Notes: generated by a model from the sequence alone, not told the origin. Numbered from the stretch's first letter, positions 17,352-25,302 are shown. The stretch is 40,021 bases of DNA from Nitriliruptorales bacterium (GCA_024644015.1 JAHELV010000002.1:11040-51060); one strand, 5' to 3'. Translations and numbers: made by a program.

Positions 17352-18715
17352 GAGTGGACTTCGGCGCGGGCCAGGTCGGCCGCGATCACGTGCTTGCAGG
17401 GGCCGCGCTCACCCCGGTGCTTGGCGAACCACGGGCAGGTGCACCGGCTGACGTCGGCGTCGCGGCGGACGAGGTAGCGCGTGTCGCCGCTGCGCACGGA
17501 CGCCGACGCGCCGTCGAACGTCACCGCGCCCGCGGCGACGAGCTCGCGGGCGTCGCCGAGGCGCGGCTGCAGCTCGTCGAGCGCCCGGCGCTCGAACGGC
17601 AGGTCGCGGTGGAAGAAACCGCCCGAGGCGAGATCGAAGCCGACGCGTCCGGCGCCACCCAGCGCGTGGAACACGGACCACGCGGTGCTCGGATCGACAG
17701 ACAGCTCGTCGGCGAGAGGCGCCGGGTCGATCATCGACTGCCCGTGCAGCAGCCGCGCGGCCGCCGCAAGGTCGTCCGGGTCCGTGTGGGCGAGCGCCGT
17801 CAGGATGCCGCCCTCGCCCGAGAACCCGCGATACACCTCTGGGCTGAGCACGAGCACCAGGCGGGCGCCGTCGAACACCAGCTCCCAGGCCGACGGCTGC
17901 GCGGCCCGCTGCGAGCTCGCCCGCCCACCGACGCCAGCTCGGTGGGCCGGCGGTGGTGCGTACAGACGGAGCCCCTGCACCAGGGGGATGAGCCGACCGA
18001 CCGAGCCGAGGCGCTGTGGGCCGGCCAGGAATACCGCCGTGTCGTGTGGGGTCGACGTCAGTCGCGCGCCCTGCGGCGTCCACGTCACCCACCCGGGCCG
18101 CTTCGCCCGCAGGCGGGGCAGCTCGCGCAGGATCCGCCGCGCCGGACCGGCCGCGACAGCCCGGATCGGCATCATGGCGCCCGCTGCGACGGTCACCTCG
18201 GCGAACCCGCGCACCCACCGGTCGGGCAATGGGACGCGGCGCTCCACGACCGTGCCGTCGAGCGTGTCGACCGTCAGTTCGTCCCGGCCGACCGTCAGGC
18301 GCAAAGGTTCCGCGTCGGTGATGCCGGCCAGGGCGGTTCGCATCGGGTTGTTGAGATCGACGTTGGTCGTGCCCCAGTTCAGAAACGTCCCGTCGACCGC
18401 GTCGGCTTCGAGGTCGAACCGGGCGTACACGCCGTTGCACGCAGACAGCGACTCGAAGCGCAGCACGTCCATGTTGGAGGTCACCACCGGATCGCGGGAA
18501 CGGCTTGCCGCGCCGGGGTCGAAGTACCGCGTGCGCGCCACCTCGGCGATCGTCAGGAGCGCTCGCGCCGTCAGCGTCGGCTGCTCGGCGAAACCTGAGA
18601 AGAATGCGGGGTTCGCCGACCGGCCGCCGGCGGTGGCCAGCATCACGGCTCGCTCGTCGGCGGTGCCACTGACGGTCGACGGCGCCACGTAGCGGTAGGT
18701 GACTTCGCGCATCAC
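17348..18715 (-). CDS. SWIM zinc-finger domain protein
   Basis: A 455-residue cytosolic protein ending in a SWIM zinc finger: CTCPWFAKHRGERGPCKH, ligands Cys425, Cys427, Cys440 and His442. The preceding 400 residues form a conserved YehQ-like region (RYFDPGAASRSRDP, LRFESLSACNG, GTTNVDLNNPMRTAL) and a winged-helix-like stretch before the finger (LADELSVDPSTAWSVFHALG). SWIM domains bind DNA or proteins. The start is GTG 18715 or ATG 18712; no strong ribosome site is visible. It sits 18 nt after an NTF2-like gene and overlaps the large DUF6493-like gene. E. coli YehQ belongs to a MoxR-ATPase/VWA cluster; here those partners are absent. Confidence 0.85.
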   Translation of the reverse strand: MMREVTYRYVAPSTVSGTADERAVMLATAGGRSANPAFFSGFAEQPTLTARALLTIAEVARTRYFDPGAASRSRDPVVTSNMDVLRFESLSACNGVYARFDLEADAVDGTFLNWGTTNVDLNNPMRTALAGITDAEPLRLTVGRDELTVDTLDGTVVERRVPLPDRWVRGFAEVTVAAGAMMPIRAVAAGPARRILRELPRLRAKRPGWVTWTPQGARLTSTPHDTAVFLAGPQRLGSVGRLIPLVQGLRLYAPPPAHRAGVGGRASSQRAAQPSAWELVFDGARLVLVLSPEVYRGFSGEGGILTALAHTDPDDLAAAARLLHGQSMIDPAPLADELSVDPSTAWSVFHALGGAGRVGFDLASGGFFHRDLPFERRALDELQPRLGDARELVAAGAVTFDGASASVRSGDTRYLVRRDADVSRCTCPWFAKHRGERGPCKHVIAADLARAEVHS

Positions 18716-18733
18716 GCCGGTCGCCGCCGTCTC

Positions 18734-19246
18734 TCAGCTGGGCCAGGACTCCGGCAGCTGCCGCTCGTGCCAATCCCCGTCGCCGTCACCGGTCGGCTCA
18801 CCACGGTCCCATTCGGACCAGTCGAGCTCCTCGTCGAGCACATCGCCGGCCGGGTCCTGCGCCAGCGCGAGCTGCAACGCCGAGGCGTCGTCGGGCGTCT
18901 CGATAACCGTCAGCCGGCCCTGGTCACTGTCGAATGTCATCAGTCCCACGCGGGTCCAGCGTCCGTCCTCGTCGGGCAGCCACGCCACGGCCGCCGGGGT
19001 GTTCTCGACGCGCGCGTGTGTGAGGACCACGGCCGGCGAACGTTCCCAGACGGCCTGCAATTCCTCCGCCAGCGCGTCGAGGCCCTCACCGTTGATGTCG
19101 GGCACTTCGGCGTCGCTGGAGACGAACTCGAAGATGGCGTCGAGATCTCGAGCGTTGTATGCCTCGACAAAGGCATTGCGGAGTGTCTCGATGTCCGCGT
19201 CGTCCAGGTCCGGCCCCGCGTCGTCGTACGTCGGAATGTCGCTCAT
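18734..19246 (-). CDS. SnoaL/NTF2-like protein with acidic C-terminus
   Basis: A 170-residue protein with an NTF2/SnoaL-like cone fold: LRNAFVEAYNARDLDAIFEFVSSDAEVPD is the classical first helix and strand, followed by VVLTHARVENTPAAVAWLPDEDGRW and GLMTFDSDQGRLTVIE. It is unusually acidic and its C-terminal 40 residues (Asp/Glu/Trp-rich, DWSEWDRGEPTGDGDGDW) look disordered, which suggests binding to a basic partner. The gene is first in the operon with the SWIM and DUF6493-like genes (gap of 18 nt). Such domains serve as enzymes or as small binding modules; which one applies cannot be told. Confidence 0.72.
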   Translation of the reverse strand: MSDIPTYDDAGPDLDDADIETLRNAFVEAYNARDLDAIFEFVSSDAEVPDINGEGLDALAEELQAVWERSPAVVLTHARVENTPAAVAWLPDEDGRWTRVGLMTFDSDQGRLTVIETPDDASALQLALAQDPAGDVLDEELDWSEWDRGEPTGDGDGDWHERQLPESWPS

Positions 19247-19451
19247 GAGCCTCGGCTCCCAGGTGCGTGCATGGTCGCATCACCGTACCGCCATCTGATC
19301 CAGATGACCGACGCGTCGTGAGGCATGTCGGTGTCGCGGTCCACGACGTTGCCACTCGGCGTCGTCGTCGAGCGTCGCGCCGGTGTGCCGCCGTCACCGT
19401 CTGACACATGCCCCGAGCGGGCCCACGGTCAAGGCACGGAGTGCGACGAGC

Positions 19452-20612
19452 TCACGCGGCGACACGACCGGTGGAGCGGCCGTCGAGCTGGGTCAGGACA
19501 TCGACCTCCCGTTGCATGGCGTCGCTCATGGCGAGGTGGAGCCGCCGCAGCTCGTCCAGCGTCCAATTGAATCCTGCGACGGCATCCGTCACGTCGAACA
19601 TCGGGATCGACAGGTCGCTGCGCACGCATTCGTAGTGCGCGAGGGCATGCGCGGGCTCGACCGCGCCGGTCAGGACGCGGTCGAGGGCGTTGGCCAGCAG
19701 TTCGGCGTCGCGGAGCGCGTCGGTGATGCCGTGAGCGGTGATCGGGTCCTTGAAGTAGCCGGCGTCGCCGACCAGCGCCCACCCTGTGCCCCAGGGGCGG
19801 CGCAGCCAGCCCCGCGTGCCGGGGAAGCCGCGTACGGGCTCGACGCGCCGGCCGGCCGCGACGCGCTCGGCAAGCGCCGGCGCGGCTTCCGCCAGCACGC
19901 GATGGAGTCCGCCTTCGAGGTCGTACCGCAGCTCGTCGGCGAACCGTCGGGTCGGCGCTGCGGCGTACACGCACACCTGTCCGCCGCCGGTGGGTATGAG
20001 CCCACCGGCGGTGCCAGGTTGGAAGCACCACTCGTAGCCTGCGGTGTCGACGCCCGTCCAGTAGCCGTAGATGGCTGAGGCCGAGCTGGTGCCGTGGCGG
20101 GTCACGGGAGCGTGGACCTCTCGGGCGACCAATGAGCGGCGGCCGTCGGCGCCCACGGTCACCCGACCGTGGATCTCCGCGCTGTCGCCGTGCTCGTCTC
20201 GGACGCGGACGCCGGCGACACGTTCGTCCTGATCCCAGAGCAGACCGCGGACGTCGACGCCGAAGCGGAACGCCGCGCCACTGTTCTCGGCAGCAGCCAC
20301 GAGAACCGGGTCGAGCAGCGTGCGCCGAGGCGCGTACAGCTGGCGCGACACGTCCAGATCTACACGGTCGTCGCCGTAGTGGAACACGACACGATCCTGA
20401 CCCGGCGTGCCGGCTGCGACGATGGCATCGAGCAATCCCCACCGTTCCAGCTGCAGCACGCCCGGTCGCATCAGCGCGTGGGTCGACAGCGTGTCGCTGC
20501 CACGCCGCGCGCGGTCCAGGACCACTACACGCCACCCGGCACGCGCCAGCAGCAGTGCGGTGCTCGCGCCTGCCGCTCGTGCGCCAACGATGACGACGTC
20601 GTAATCGTTCAT
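19452..20612 (-). CDS. FAD-dependent oxidoreductase (PHBH/geranylgeranyl-reductase fold)
   Basis: A 386-residue flavoprotein of the p-hydroxybenzoate-hydroxylase-like fold. The N-terminal FAD motif is VIVGARAAGASTALLLARAG (GxRxAG variant), the DG motif is VGADGRRSLVAREV, and the GD motif is WALVGDAGYFKDPITAHGI. The C-terminal helices lack membrane anchors. It could be a monooxygenase or a reductase of isoprenoid or aromatic double bonds. ATG 20612 has GAGGGAGA 7 nt upstream; longer frames run into the osmC gene in another frame. It follows osmC by 95 nt, with a strong stem-loop in the gap, and is probably the second gene of the osmC operon that carries the TetR-type palindrome. Confidence 0.85.
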   Translation of the reverse strand: MNDYDVVIVGARAAGASTALLLARAGWRVVVLDRARRGSDTLSTHALMRPGVLQLERWGLLDAIVAAGTPGQDRVVFHYGDDRVDLDVSRQLYAPRRTLLDPVLVAAAENSGAAFRFGVDVRGLLWDQDERVAGVRVRDEHGDSAEIHGRVTVGADGRRSLVAREVHAPVTRHGTSSASAIYGYWTGVDTAGYEWCFQPGTAGGLIPTGGGQVCVYAAAPTRRFADELRYDLEGGLHRVLAEAAPALAERVAAGRRVEPVRGFPGTRGWLRRPWGTGWALVGDAGYFKDPITAHGITDALRDAELLANALDRVLTGAVEPAHALAHYECVRSDLSIPMFDVTDAVAGFNWTLDELRRLHLAMSDAMQREVDVLTQLDGRSTGRVAA

Positions 20613-20635
20613 GGTTGTCTCCCTCGTGCCCCGGC

Positions 20636-20666
20636 GACGGCCGGCCGGCTCGGCAGGCCGGCCGTC
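20636..20666 (-). terminator. Strong GC stem-loop between osmC-like and FAD oxidoreductase genes
   Basis: GACGGCCGGCC and its exact complement GGCCGGCCGTC form an 11-bp stem with a 9-nt loop in the gap between the two minus-strand genes. No T-run follows in the direction of transcription, so this is not a classical intrinsic terminator. It may be a partial terminator, an RNA-processing or stability element that sets the ratio of the two products. The hairpin is seen directly; its function is a guess. Confidence 0.4.
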
Positions 20667-20707
20667 ACCAGCACGCCGAAAAACAGGCCCTCCTTCCTGC
20701 CTGGCGC

Positions 20708-21286
20708 TCAGCCCGTTTCGACCTGGATGTCGACCGGGACACCGTTCGTCACGATGTCGTACACCGCCGACCTGGCGCGGGACTGCTCGACGACCTGGCG
20801 CAGTTGCTCGTCCGGCGCGTCGCCGGCGATCCGGAAGCCGACCCGGATCTGCTCGTAGCCGTTGCGGACCTCGTCGGCCAGCCCGAGCAGCCCGCGCAGA
20901 TCGATGTCTCCCTCCAGGCGGGACTCGACCTGCGTCAGGGAGATCCCGCGGGCGGCAGCGATGTTGGCGATGCCCGCGGTCAAACACGCGGCCAGACCGT
21001 GCAGGACGTACTCGACCGGGCTCGGTGCGTTGTCCGACCCGGTCAGCACCTCGGGGTGGTCTGCGTCGGCAACGTAGGCAGCCTTGTGCTGCTGCTCGGC
21101 GCCGACACCGAAGAACCCGTCGATGGTCGTGCGGCTGTGGGTGCCGCTGACCCACCGGTTGACAGCCCGGAACCGGAACTGCGCCGCCTCGGGCTGGCCT
21201 TTGACGGCGTCGATCGTCGCGAACAGCGTCGGCACGTCGACCCCGTTGCGCGGTGGGCGGGCCTGTGTTGTTGATGCAGAGCTCAT
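20708..21286 (-). CDS. OsmC-family protein (single conserved Cys)
   Basis: A 192-residue OsmC/Ohr-type protein. Family members reduce organic or fatty-acid hydroperoxides with a reactive Cys pair. The first Cys is present: Cys101 in SPVEYVLHGLAACLTAGIA. At the second position the protein has Ser173 (ARSAVYDIVTN), so no intramolecular disulfide can form; this is common in the YhfA-like branch of the family. The N-terminal extension of about 40 residues (TLFATIDAVKGQPEAAQ) contains a helix found in that branch. ATG 21286 has AAGGGAA upstream. A TetR-type palindrome lies 27 nt before the start, so it is probably controlled by the TetR protein encoded at 23534-24148. Confidence 0.87.
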   Translation of the reverse strand: MSSASTTQARPPRNGVDVPTLFATIDAVKGQPEAAQFRFRAVNRWVSGTHSRTTIDGFFGVGAEQQHKAAYVADADHPEVLTGSDNAPSPVEYVLHGLAACLTAGIANIAAARGISLTQVESRLEGDIDLRGLLGLADEVRNGYEQIRVGFRIAGDAPDEQLRQVVEQSRARSAVYDIVTNGVPVDIQVETG

Positions 21287-21312
21287 GACCTTGTTCCCTT
21301 CACTCCATGCGG

Positions 21313-21328
21313 TCGGTCGATCGACCGA
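21313..21328. promoter_or_regulatory. TetR-type operator in front of osmC-like gene
   Basis: TCGGTCGATCGACCGA is a perfect 16-bp palindrome, 27 nt upstream of the osmC-like start. The identical 16 bp form the core of the 20-bp palindrome at the tetR promoter (24163-24182). Two copies of the same palindrome inside one gene cluster strongly suggest binding by the TetR protein encoded there. I cannot see a clear -10/-35 pair here. Confidence 0.72.
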
Positions 21329-21371
21329 TATCCAGGACAGACGGGTACTCCTCTCCCTCGTGGTGACATCG

Positions 21372-23522
21372 CTACAACAGCTCGGCGATCATGGCAGCGG
21401 CGCGCTCCGCGCCGCCGGTTTCGACCGGTCGGACGTCGACGTCGCGACCGATCTCGATGGCGATGGCGTCGGCCAGTGCGTCGGGATCGGTCGCGGCGTA
21501 GTCCATGCACCTACCCGCGCCGTACTGATCGAGGCGGTGGCGTACGTGGTAGGTCTGCTCGAAGTGGTGGGCCAGCGGGAAGTACAGGAACGGCCGTTGC
21601 GCGGCCGTCAGTTCCATCGTGGTGGTCAGACCACCCTGGACGATTGCCAGGTCGCAGACCGACAGGTGCCGGTGGAGGTCCGAGACGTAGCCACGGATGT
21701 CGAGTCCGGCGCGCGTGGGGAGCCGCGCCGGGTCGATGCGAGGGCCAGCGACCACGACCATTCGCAGCCCGGGGACGACCGAGCTGGCGATTGGAAACGC
21801 GGCGATCGCCAATTCCAGCAGCGCCGTGCCGACCCCGGATCCGCCGACGGTGACGAGGCAGATCTGTTCGTCAGGACCGTAGCCCAGGTCTTCTCGCCAC
21901 TGCGTCCTCTGGTCCGGCGTGGGTGGGGTGAAGCCGGTGATGTAGCCGGAGAAGTCGAAGTGGTCCTGCGTCCAGTCCCTGATCTTGGGCAGGCCCGGGC
22001 CGAACACATCGGGTACGACGTCCGATGCGTTGCCCACGAAGATCGCCCGGTCGCGGATCCGCGGAAAGCGATCGATGTGCTCGATCATCTCGGCGTTGTA
22101 GTCGGCGGTCAGGTACGCCTCGTGCTCGCCGCCGTCGGGCATCGGCAGGTAGCCCACGAAGTCGGTCAGCCAGACATGCGAGCTCCGCTTCAGCTCCGGG
22201 TTCTCATGCCAGAAATGGTCGACGTCCCACGCCTCGTCGCCGAGGACGAGGTCGTAGAGCCCGTCCTCGACGACTTCTTGGAACAGCATGAAGTTGGCAA
22301 CGAGGATCTCGTCCATGCGCCGCAGCGCCTGGAAGCAGTGCAGGTCGTGACCGGCGGCTTCCGAGGCGATGTGGGCGGATTCGGAGGCGAGCCAGGCACT
22401 CGCGGGATGGATGGTCTCGCCGGCCGCCTCGACAACGTCGATGACGGGCTGCTGGGTCAGCCAGTCGATCTGGATGTCGGGGCGGTGTGCGCGCAGCTGC
22501 TCGGCGATGGCCAGATCCCGGCGTGCGTGACCCAGTCCGATCGGCGACGACAGATACAGGACCTTCGTGCTGCGTCTCGCGCCGCGCGTCCAGACGTGGC
22601 GAGGCAGCGCTGCGGCGTCGGGCGATTGAGCGCGACGAGTCGGCGTCTGTGGCGATCGCCGGACCCGCTCGACGAACTGCGTGATCGCACGATTGACGAT
22701 GACGGGATCCCGTGCGAGGGGAATATGACCGGCGCCTTCCAAGACGATGAGTTCGCCGTCGGTCGCCGCCGCGAGTGCCTCGCCGCGAGCCGGTGGGCTG
22801 ATGCGGTCGTCGCCGCCGTGGATCACCAGCACCGGGCTGTTCACGCGGGCGCACCACGCCAGGACCGTTTCGGGGTCGGCGATGGCAGCTCGCGCGTCGG
22901 TCAGCAGGACCTCCGGCGTGGTCTCCAGCGCCCAGCCGACCGTGTCCTCGCGCTGCTTGGTCGAGTGGGCCTCCGGGAAGCACTGCGCGAAGAAGAACTC
23001 CGCGAAGTCGCGGTAGTGGTGTCGCCAGTAGTGGGCGTTGTACTTCTCCCAGCCTCGCGGGTCCTCGATCTCGTCGTAGAACGTGTCGACGCTCTTGGCG
23101 CGGGCGCCGGTTGGGGCCGCCAGTGAGATGGTCGGGTCGATGAAGACTTGACCGAGCACCCGCTCGGGGTGATCGGCCGCGAGCTGCAAGGACCAGCTCG
23201 CGGCCTTGGACAACGACACGACCACGGCCTGGTCGGTACCGCTGGCGTCAAGGACCGCGAGCGCAGCCCCGGCTTCGGCGTTTAACTGGTACGCGGCAGG
23301 ATCGAGCGGTCGGTCGGACCGGCCGTTGCCGGGTCCGTCGAACACGACCACGCGGTAGTGCCGGGCCAGGTACGGCACCTGCGCCTTCCACAACCGGCTG
23401 TGCACGATCGTCCACGTGGGCAGCAGCAGCAGCGTCGGCGAACCGGTCCCGTAGACCTCGTAGCCGATCCTGACGCCGGCCTGGTCGACGTGGCCCTGCA
23501 CGTCAGGCGCTCTCGCTCGCAC
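21372..23522 (-). CDS. Alpha/beta-hydrolase fused to UDP-glycosyltransferase-like domain
   Basis: A 716-residue two-domain protein. Residues 1-290 are an alpha/beta hydrolase: GVRIGYEVYGTGSPTLLLLP, VVFDGPGNGRSDRP, a nucleophile elbow VVSLSKAAS with Ser105 (the usual flanking glycines are Ser and Ala), IHGGDDRISPP for the acid and GAGHIPLA with His266. After a linker of about 28 residues, a GT-B-type glycosyltransferase starts at 319: KVLYLSSPIGLGHARRDLAIAEQL, then VTVGGSGVGTALLELA and the UGT-like donor site VQGGLTTTMELTAAQRPFLYFPL. No stop or frameshift lies between the domains. GTG 23522 has AGGAGGAG 5 nt upstream, 11 nt after the tetR stop, so it is co-transcribed with its likely regulator. 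The protein may hydrolyse an ester or lactone and glycosylate the product; substrates are unknown. Confidence 0.85.
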   Translation of the reverse strand: MRARAPDVQGHVDQAGVRIGYEVYGTGSPTLLLLPTWTIVHSRLWKAQVPYLARHYRVVVFDGPGNGRSDRPLDPAAYQLNAEAGAALAVLDASGTDQAVVVSLSKAASWSLQLAADHPERVLGQVFIDPTISLAAPTGARAKSVDTFYDEIEDPRGWEKYNAHYWRHHYRDFAEFFFAQCFPEAHSTKQREDTVGWALETTPEVLLTDARAAIADPETVLAWCARVNSPVLVIHGGDDRISPPARGEALAAATDGELIVLEGAGHIPLARDPVIVNRAITQFVERVRRSPQTPTRRAQSPDAAALPRHVWTRGARRSTKVLYLSSPIGLGHARRDLAIAEQLRAHRPDIQIDWLTQQPVIDVVEAAGETIHPASAWLASESAHIASEAAGHDLHCFQALRRMDEILVANFMLFQEVVEDGLYDLVLGDEAWDVDHFWHENPELKRSSHVWLTDFVGYLPMPDGGEHEAYLTADYNAEMIEHIDRFPRIRDRAIFVGNASDVVPDVFGPGLPKIRDWTQDHFDFSGYITGFTPPTPDQRTQWREDLGYGPDEQICLVTVGGSGVGTALLELAIAAFPIASSVVPGLRMVVVAGPRIDPARLPTRAGLDIRGYVSDLHRHLSVCDLAIVQGGLTTTMELTAAQRPFLYFPLAHHFEQTYHVRHRLDQYGAGRCMDYAATDPDALADAIAIEIGRDVDVRPVETGGAERAAAMIAELL

Positions 23523-23533
23523 GATCGCTCCTC

Positions 23534-24148
23534 CTACTCGTCCGCCTCTTCCGCGGCGCGGATCAGGGTCCCGATCTTGCGCAGCGCCGCTCGGTTGGGC
23601 ATCTCGTCCTCGGACATTCCAAGGAGGATCATGGTCTCGGCCCCGAGGAATGCGATCCCGACGAGGGTGGCCACCTCTTGGGGCTCGAACGGACCGAGGC
23701 CGCCGGCCTCGACGGCAAACCGGTGCGTGATCCCCTCCAGCAGTCGGAACCACCCGTGCAGGTACGTCCGGACCGCGCGCGCGACCTCGGCGTCGGACCA
23801 TCCAGCGGCCGTCATCTCCTGGAGCACCCGGACGTAGCCGGAGGCAAGGTCGTCCTCGAGGAAGTCGCAGGCCTGCTCCCACTGCTTCCACAGTGGCTGG
23901 TCCGCGCCGTACATCGACGTCTGCCGTTCGAGACGCTGCGCGTTCTCGGTCTCGAGCAGCGCCAGCACCAACTGCCGCTTGGAACCGTAGTGGTAGTGGA
24001 TCTGGCTCAGCGGCACCGCGGCCCGCTGGGCGATGCCTCGCGTCGACAGCGCCGCGTAGCCGCCCTCGAGCAGCGAGTGCTTGGCCGCGGCGAGGATCCG
24101 CTCGGCCGTCTCGCCGGATGGCGGTCGGCGGGGGGCGTCGGATTGCAT
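23534..24148 (-). CDS. TetR-family transcriptional regulator
   Basis: A 204-residue repressor. Residues 14-60 form the TetR helix-turn-helix: AERILAAAKHSLLEGGYAAL, TRGIAQRAAVPLSQIHYHYGSKRQLVLALL. The rest is a ligand-binding and dimerisation domain with aromatic and hydrophobic residues, ending EEADE. ATG 24148 follows the operator and promoter; an in-frame ATG at 24184 lies inside the -10 region and cannot be on the transcript. A consensus-like promoter with a 20-bp palindrome precedes it, so it likely represses itself, the fused hydrolase-glycosyltransferase gene 11 nt downstream, and the osmC operon through the second palindrome. The inducer is unknown. Confidence 0.9.
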   Translation of the reverse strand: MQSDAPRRPPSGETAERILAAAKHSLLEGGYAALSTRGIAQRAAVPLSQIHYHYGSKRQLVLALLETENAQRLERQTSMYGADQPLWKQWEQACDFLEDDLASGYVRVLQEMTAAGWSDAEVARAVRTYLHGWFRLLEGITHRFAVEAGGLGPFEPQEVATLVGIAFLGAETMILLGMSEDEMPNRAALRKIGTLIRAAEEADE

Positions 24149-24162
24149 GTTCAGGGCATTCC

Positions 24163-24182
24163 GTTCGGTCGATCGACCGAAC
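24163..24182. promoter_or_regulatory. 20-bp palindromic operator at tetR promoter
   Basis: GTTCGGTCGATCGACCGAAC is a perfect 20-bp palindrome lying 14 nt upstream of the tetR ATG. It overlaps the end of the -10 box and the predicted transcription start (about 24173), the right position for steric repression. Its central 16 bp recur exactly at 21313-21328. Confidence 0.8.
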
Positions 24183-24208
24183 ATAGCCGACCTCTCGGCC
24201 GCAGTCAA
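24180..24208 (-). promoter_or_regulatory. Sigma70-type promoter of the tetR operon
   Basis: On the minus strand, TTGACT (24208-24203), a 17-bp spacer and TATGTT (24185-24180) match the housekeeping -35/-10 pattern closely. The palindromic operator begins inside the -10 box. This is the clearest promoter in the window. Confidence 0.75.
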
Positions 24209-24318
24209 TCCTCCCCGCGTGCCTACGGCGGCAAGGGTCCACTGGACGACAGCCAGCGGGCCACCGGGCAACGTGGTTGTGGCGACGCCGGTGACCCGGA
24301 TTCTCTCCGCAGACCTGG

Positions 24319-25302
24319 TCAGCCGGCTGCGGGTCGTGAGAACCGGTTGCGGTAGTCGGTCGGGGTGACGCCGACGAGGCGTCGGAATGCCCGATGGAAC
24401 GTCTCGACGGTGAGGAAGCCGCAGCGGCGGGCGATGCCCGCGACACCGTCGTCGGTTTGTTCCAGCAGGCGCCGGGCCGCGTCGATGCGAACGCGTTCGA
24501 CGTACCTGCCGGGACTGACGCCGACCTCTCGGGTGAACAGGCGTTGAAAGCTGCGCTCGCTCATTGCCACATGGTCCGCCAGCGCGTGGACCGACAGGTC
24601 CGTGTCGGGGTGATCGGCGATGTGGGCCAGCAGGTCGGTCATCGTCGGGTGTGACGACCGCTGCGCGGCGAGGTGGGTGCTGTACTGCTGTTGGCCACCG
24701 GCACGCTGCAGGTACACGACGAGATGGCGCGCGGCGCGCGCGGCGATCTCGCTGCCGTGGTGCGTACGCAGGAGCTGCAGCGCGAGATCGATGCCCGCGG
24801 TGACGCCCGCGGAGCTCCACACGCCGTCGTGGAGGTAGATGCGGTCGGCGTCGACGTCGATCGTGGGGTGCGCCGTGGCCAGCAGCCCGGCGAGCGCCCA
24901 GTGGGTCGTCGCGCGGCGGCCGTCGAGCAGGCCCGCCTCGGCCAGCAGCAGCGCGCCCGTGCACACCGAACCGACCTCGCCGCTGCGCGCTGCCAGGTCG
25001 GCGAGCTCGGCGACGAGCACCGGGTCGCTGGCCGCCGCCTCGATGGCGAGCCCGCCGGCGACGAGCAGCACGTCCGGCTCGAGGTCGGGATCTGACAGCG
25101 CGCGGTCGGCGTGGATGGTCGGCCCGCTCGCGGTGCGCACCGGTCCGGCGGCTCGGGCCGCGATCTCGACGGTGTACGGCGGCCGCTCCTCACCGGCCTC
25201 GGCGGCGAGGTAGTTGGCGAAGTAGAAGACGTCGGCTGGCCCGAAGACGTCCAGGCCCTGCACGTCATCGAACACGACGATGACGACCGATCGCTGCCGC
25301 AT
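24319..25302 (-). CDS. DJ-1/PfpI-AraC transcriptional regulator (GlxA type)
   Basis: A 327-residue regulator with two domains. Residues 1-190 resemble a class I glutamine-amidotransferase-like (DJ-1/PfpI) domain: VVIVVFDDVQGLDVFGPADVF, VLLVAGG, and GSVCTGALLLAEAGLLDGRRATTHW with Cys114 at the nucleophile elbow. Residues 220-320 form the AraC double helix-turn-helix (HALADHVAMSERSFQRLFTREVG and GIARRCGFLTVETFHRAFRR). Such proteins sense small metabolites and usually activate neighbouring genes. ATG 25302 starts the conserved core; the frame is open upstream to 25368. It is transcribed away from the DUF2182/DUF1326/DmdA-like operon across a 158-nt gap, so that operon is its most likely target. 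Confidence 0.88.
   Translation of the reverse strand: MRQRSVVIVVFDDVQGLDVFGPADVFYFANYLAAEAGEERPPYTVEIAARAAGPVRTASGPTIHADRALSDPDLEPDVLLVAGGLAIEAAASDPVLVAELADLAARSGEVGSVCTGALLLAEAGLLDGRRATTHWALAGLLATAHPTIDVDADRIYLHDGVWSSAGVTAGIDLALQLLRTHHGSEIAARAARHLVVYLQRAGGQQQYSTHLAAQRSSHPTMTDLLAHIADHPDTDLSVHALADHVAMSERSFQRLFTREVGVSPGRYVERVRIDAARRLLEQTDDGVAGIARRCGFLTVETFHRAFRRLVGVTPTDYRNRFSRPAAG

Noticed and set aside
16338-17477. Plus-strand frame of 379 codons opposite the DUF6493-like gene
   Set aside because: It is a shadow of a long GC-rich gene on the other strand; no start site or family.
24149-24446. Upstream part of the 1024-codon minus-strand frame ending at 21372
   Set aside because: The extension beyond GTG 23522 overlaps the tetR gene in another frame and reads as Arg/Pro-rich sequence; the strong ribosome site at 23528-23535 fixes the start.
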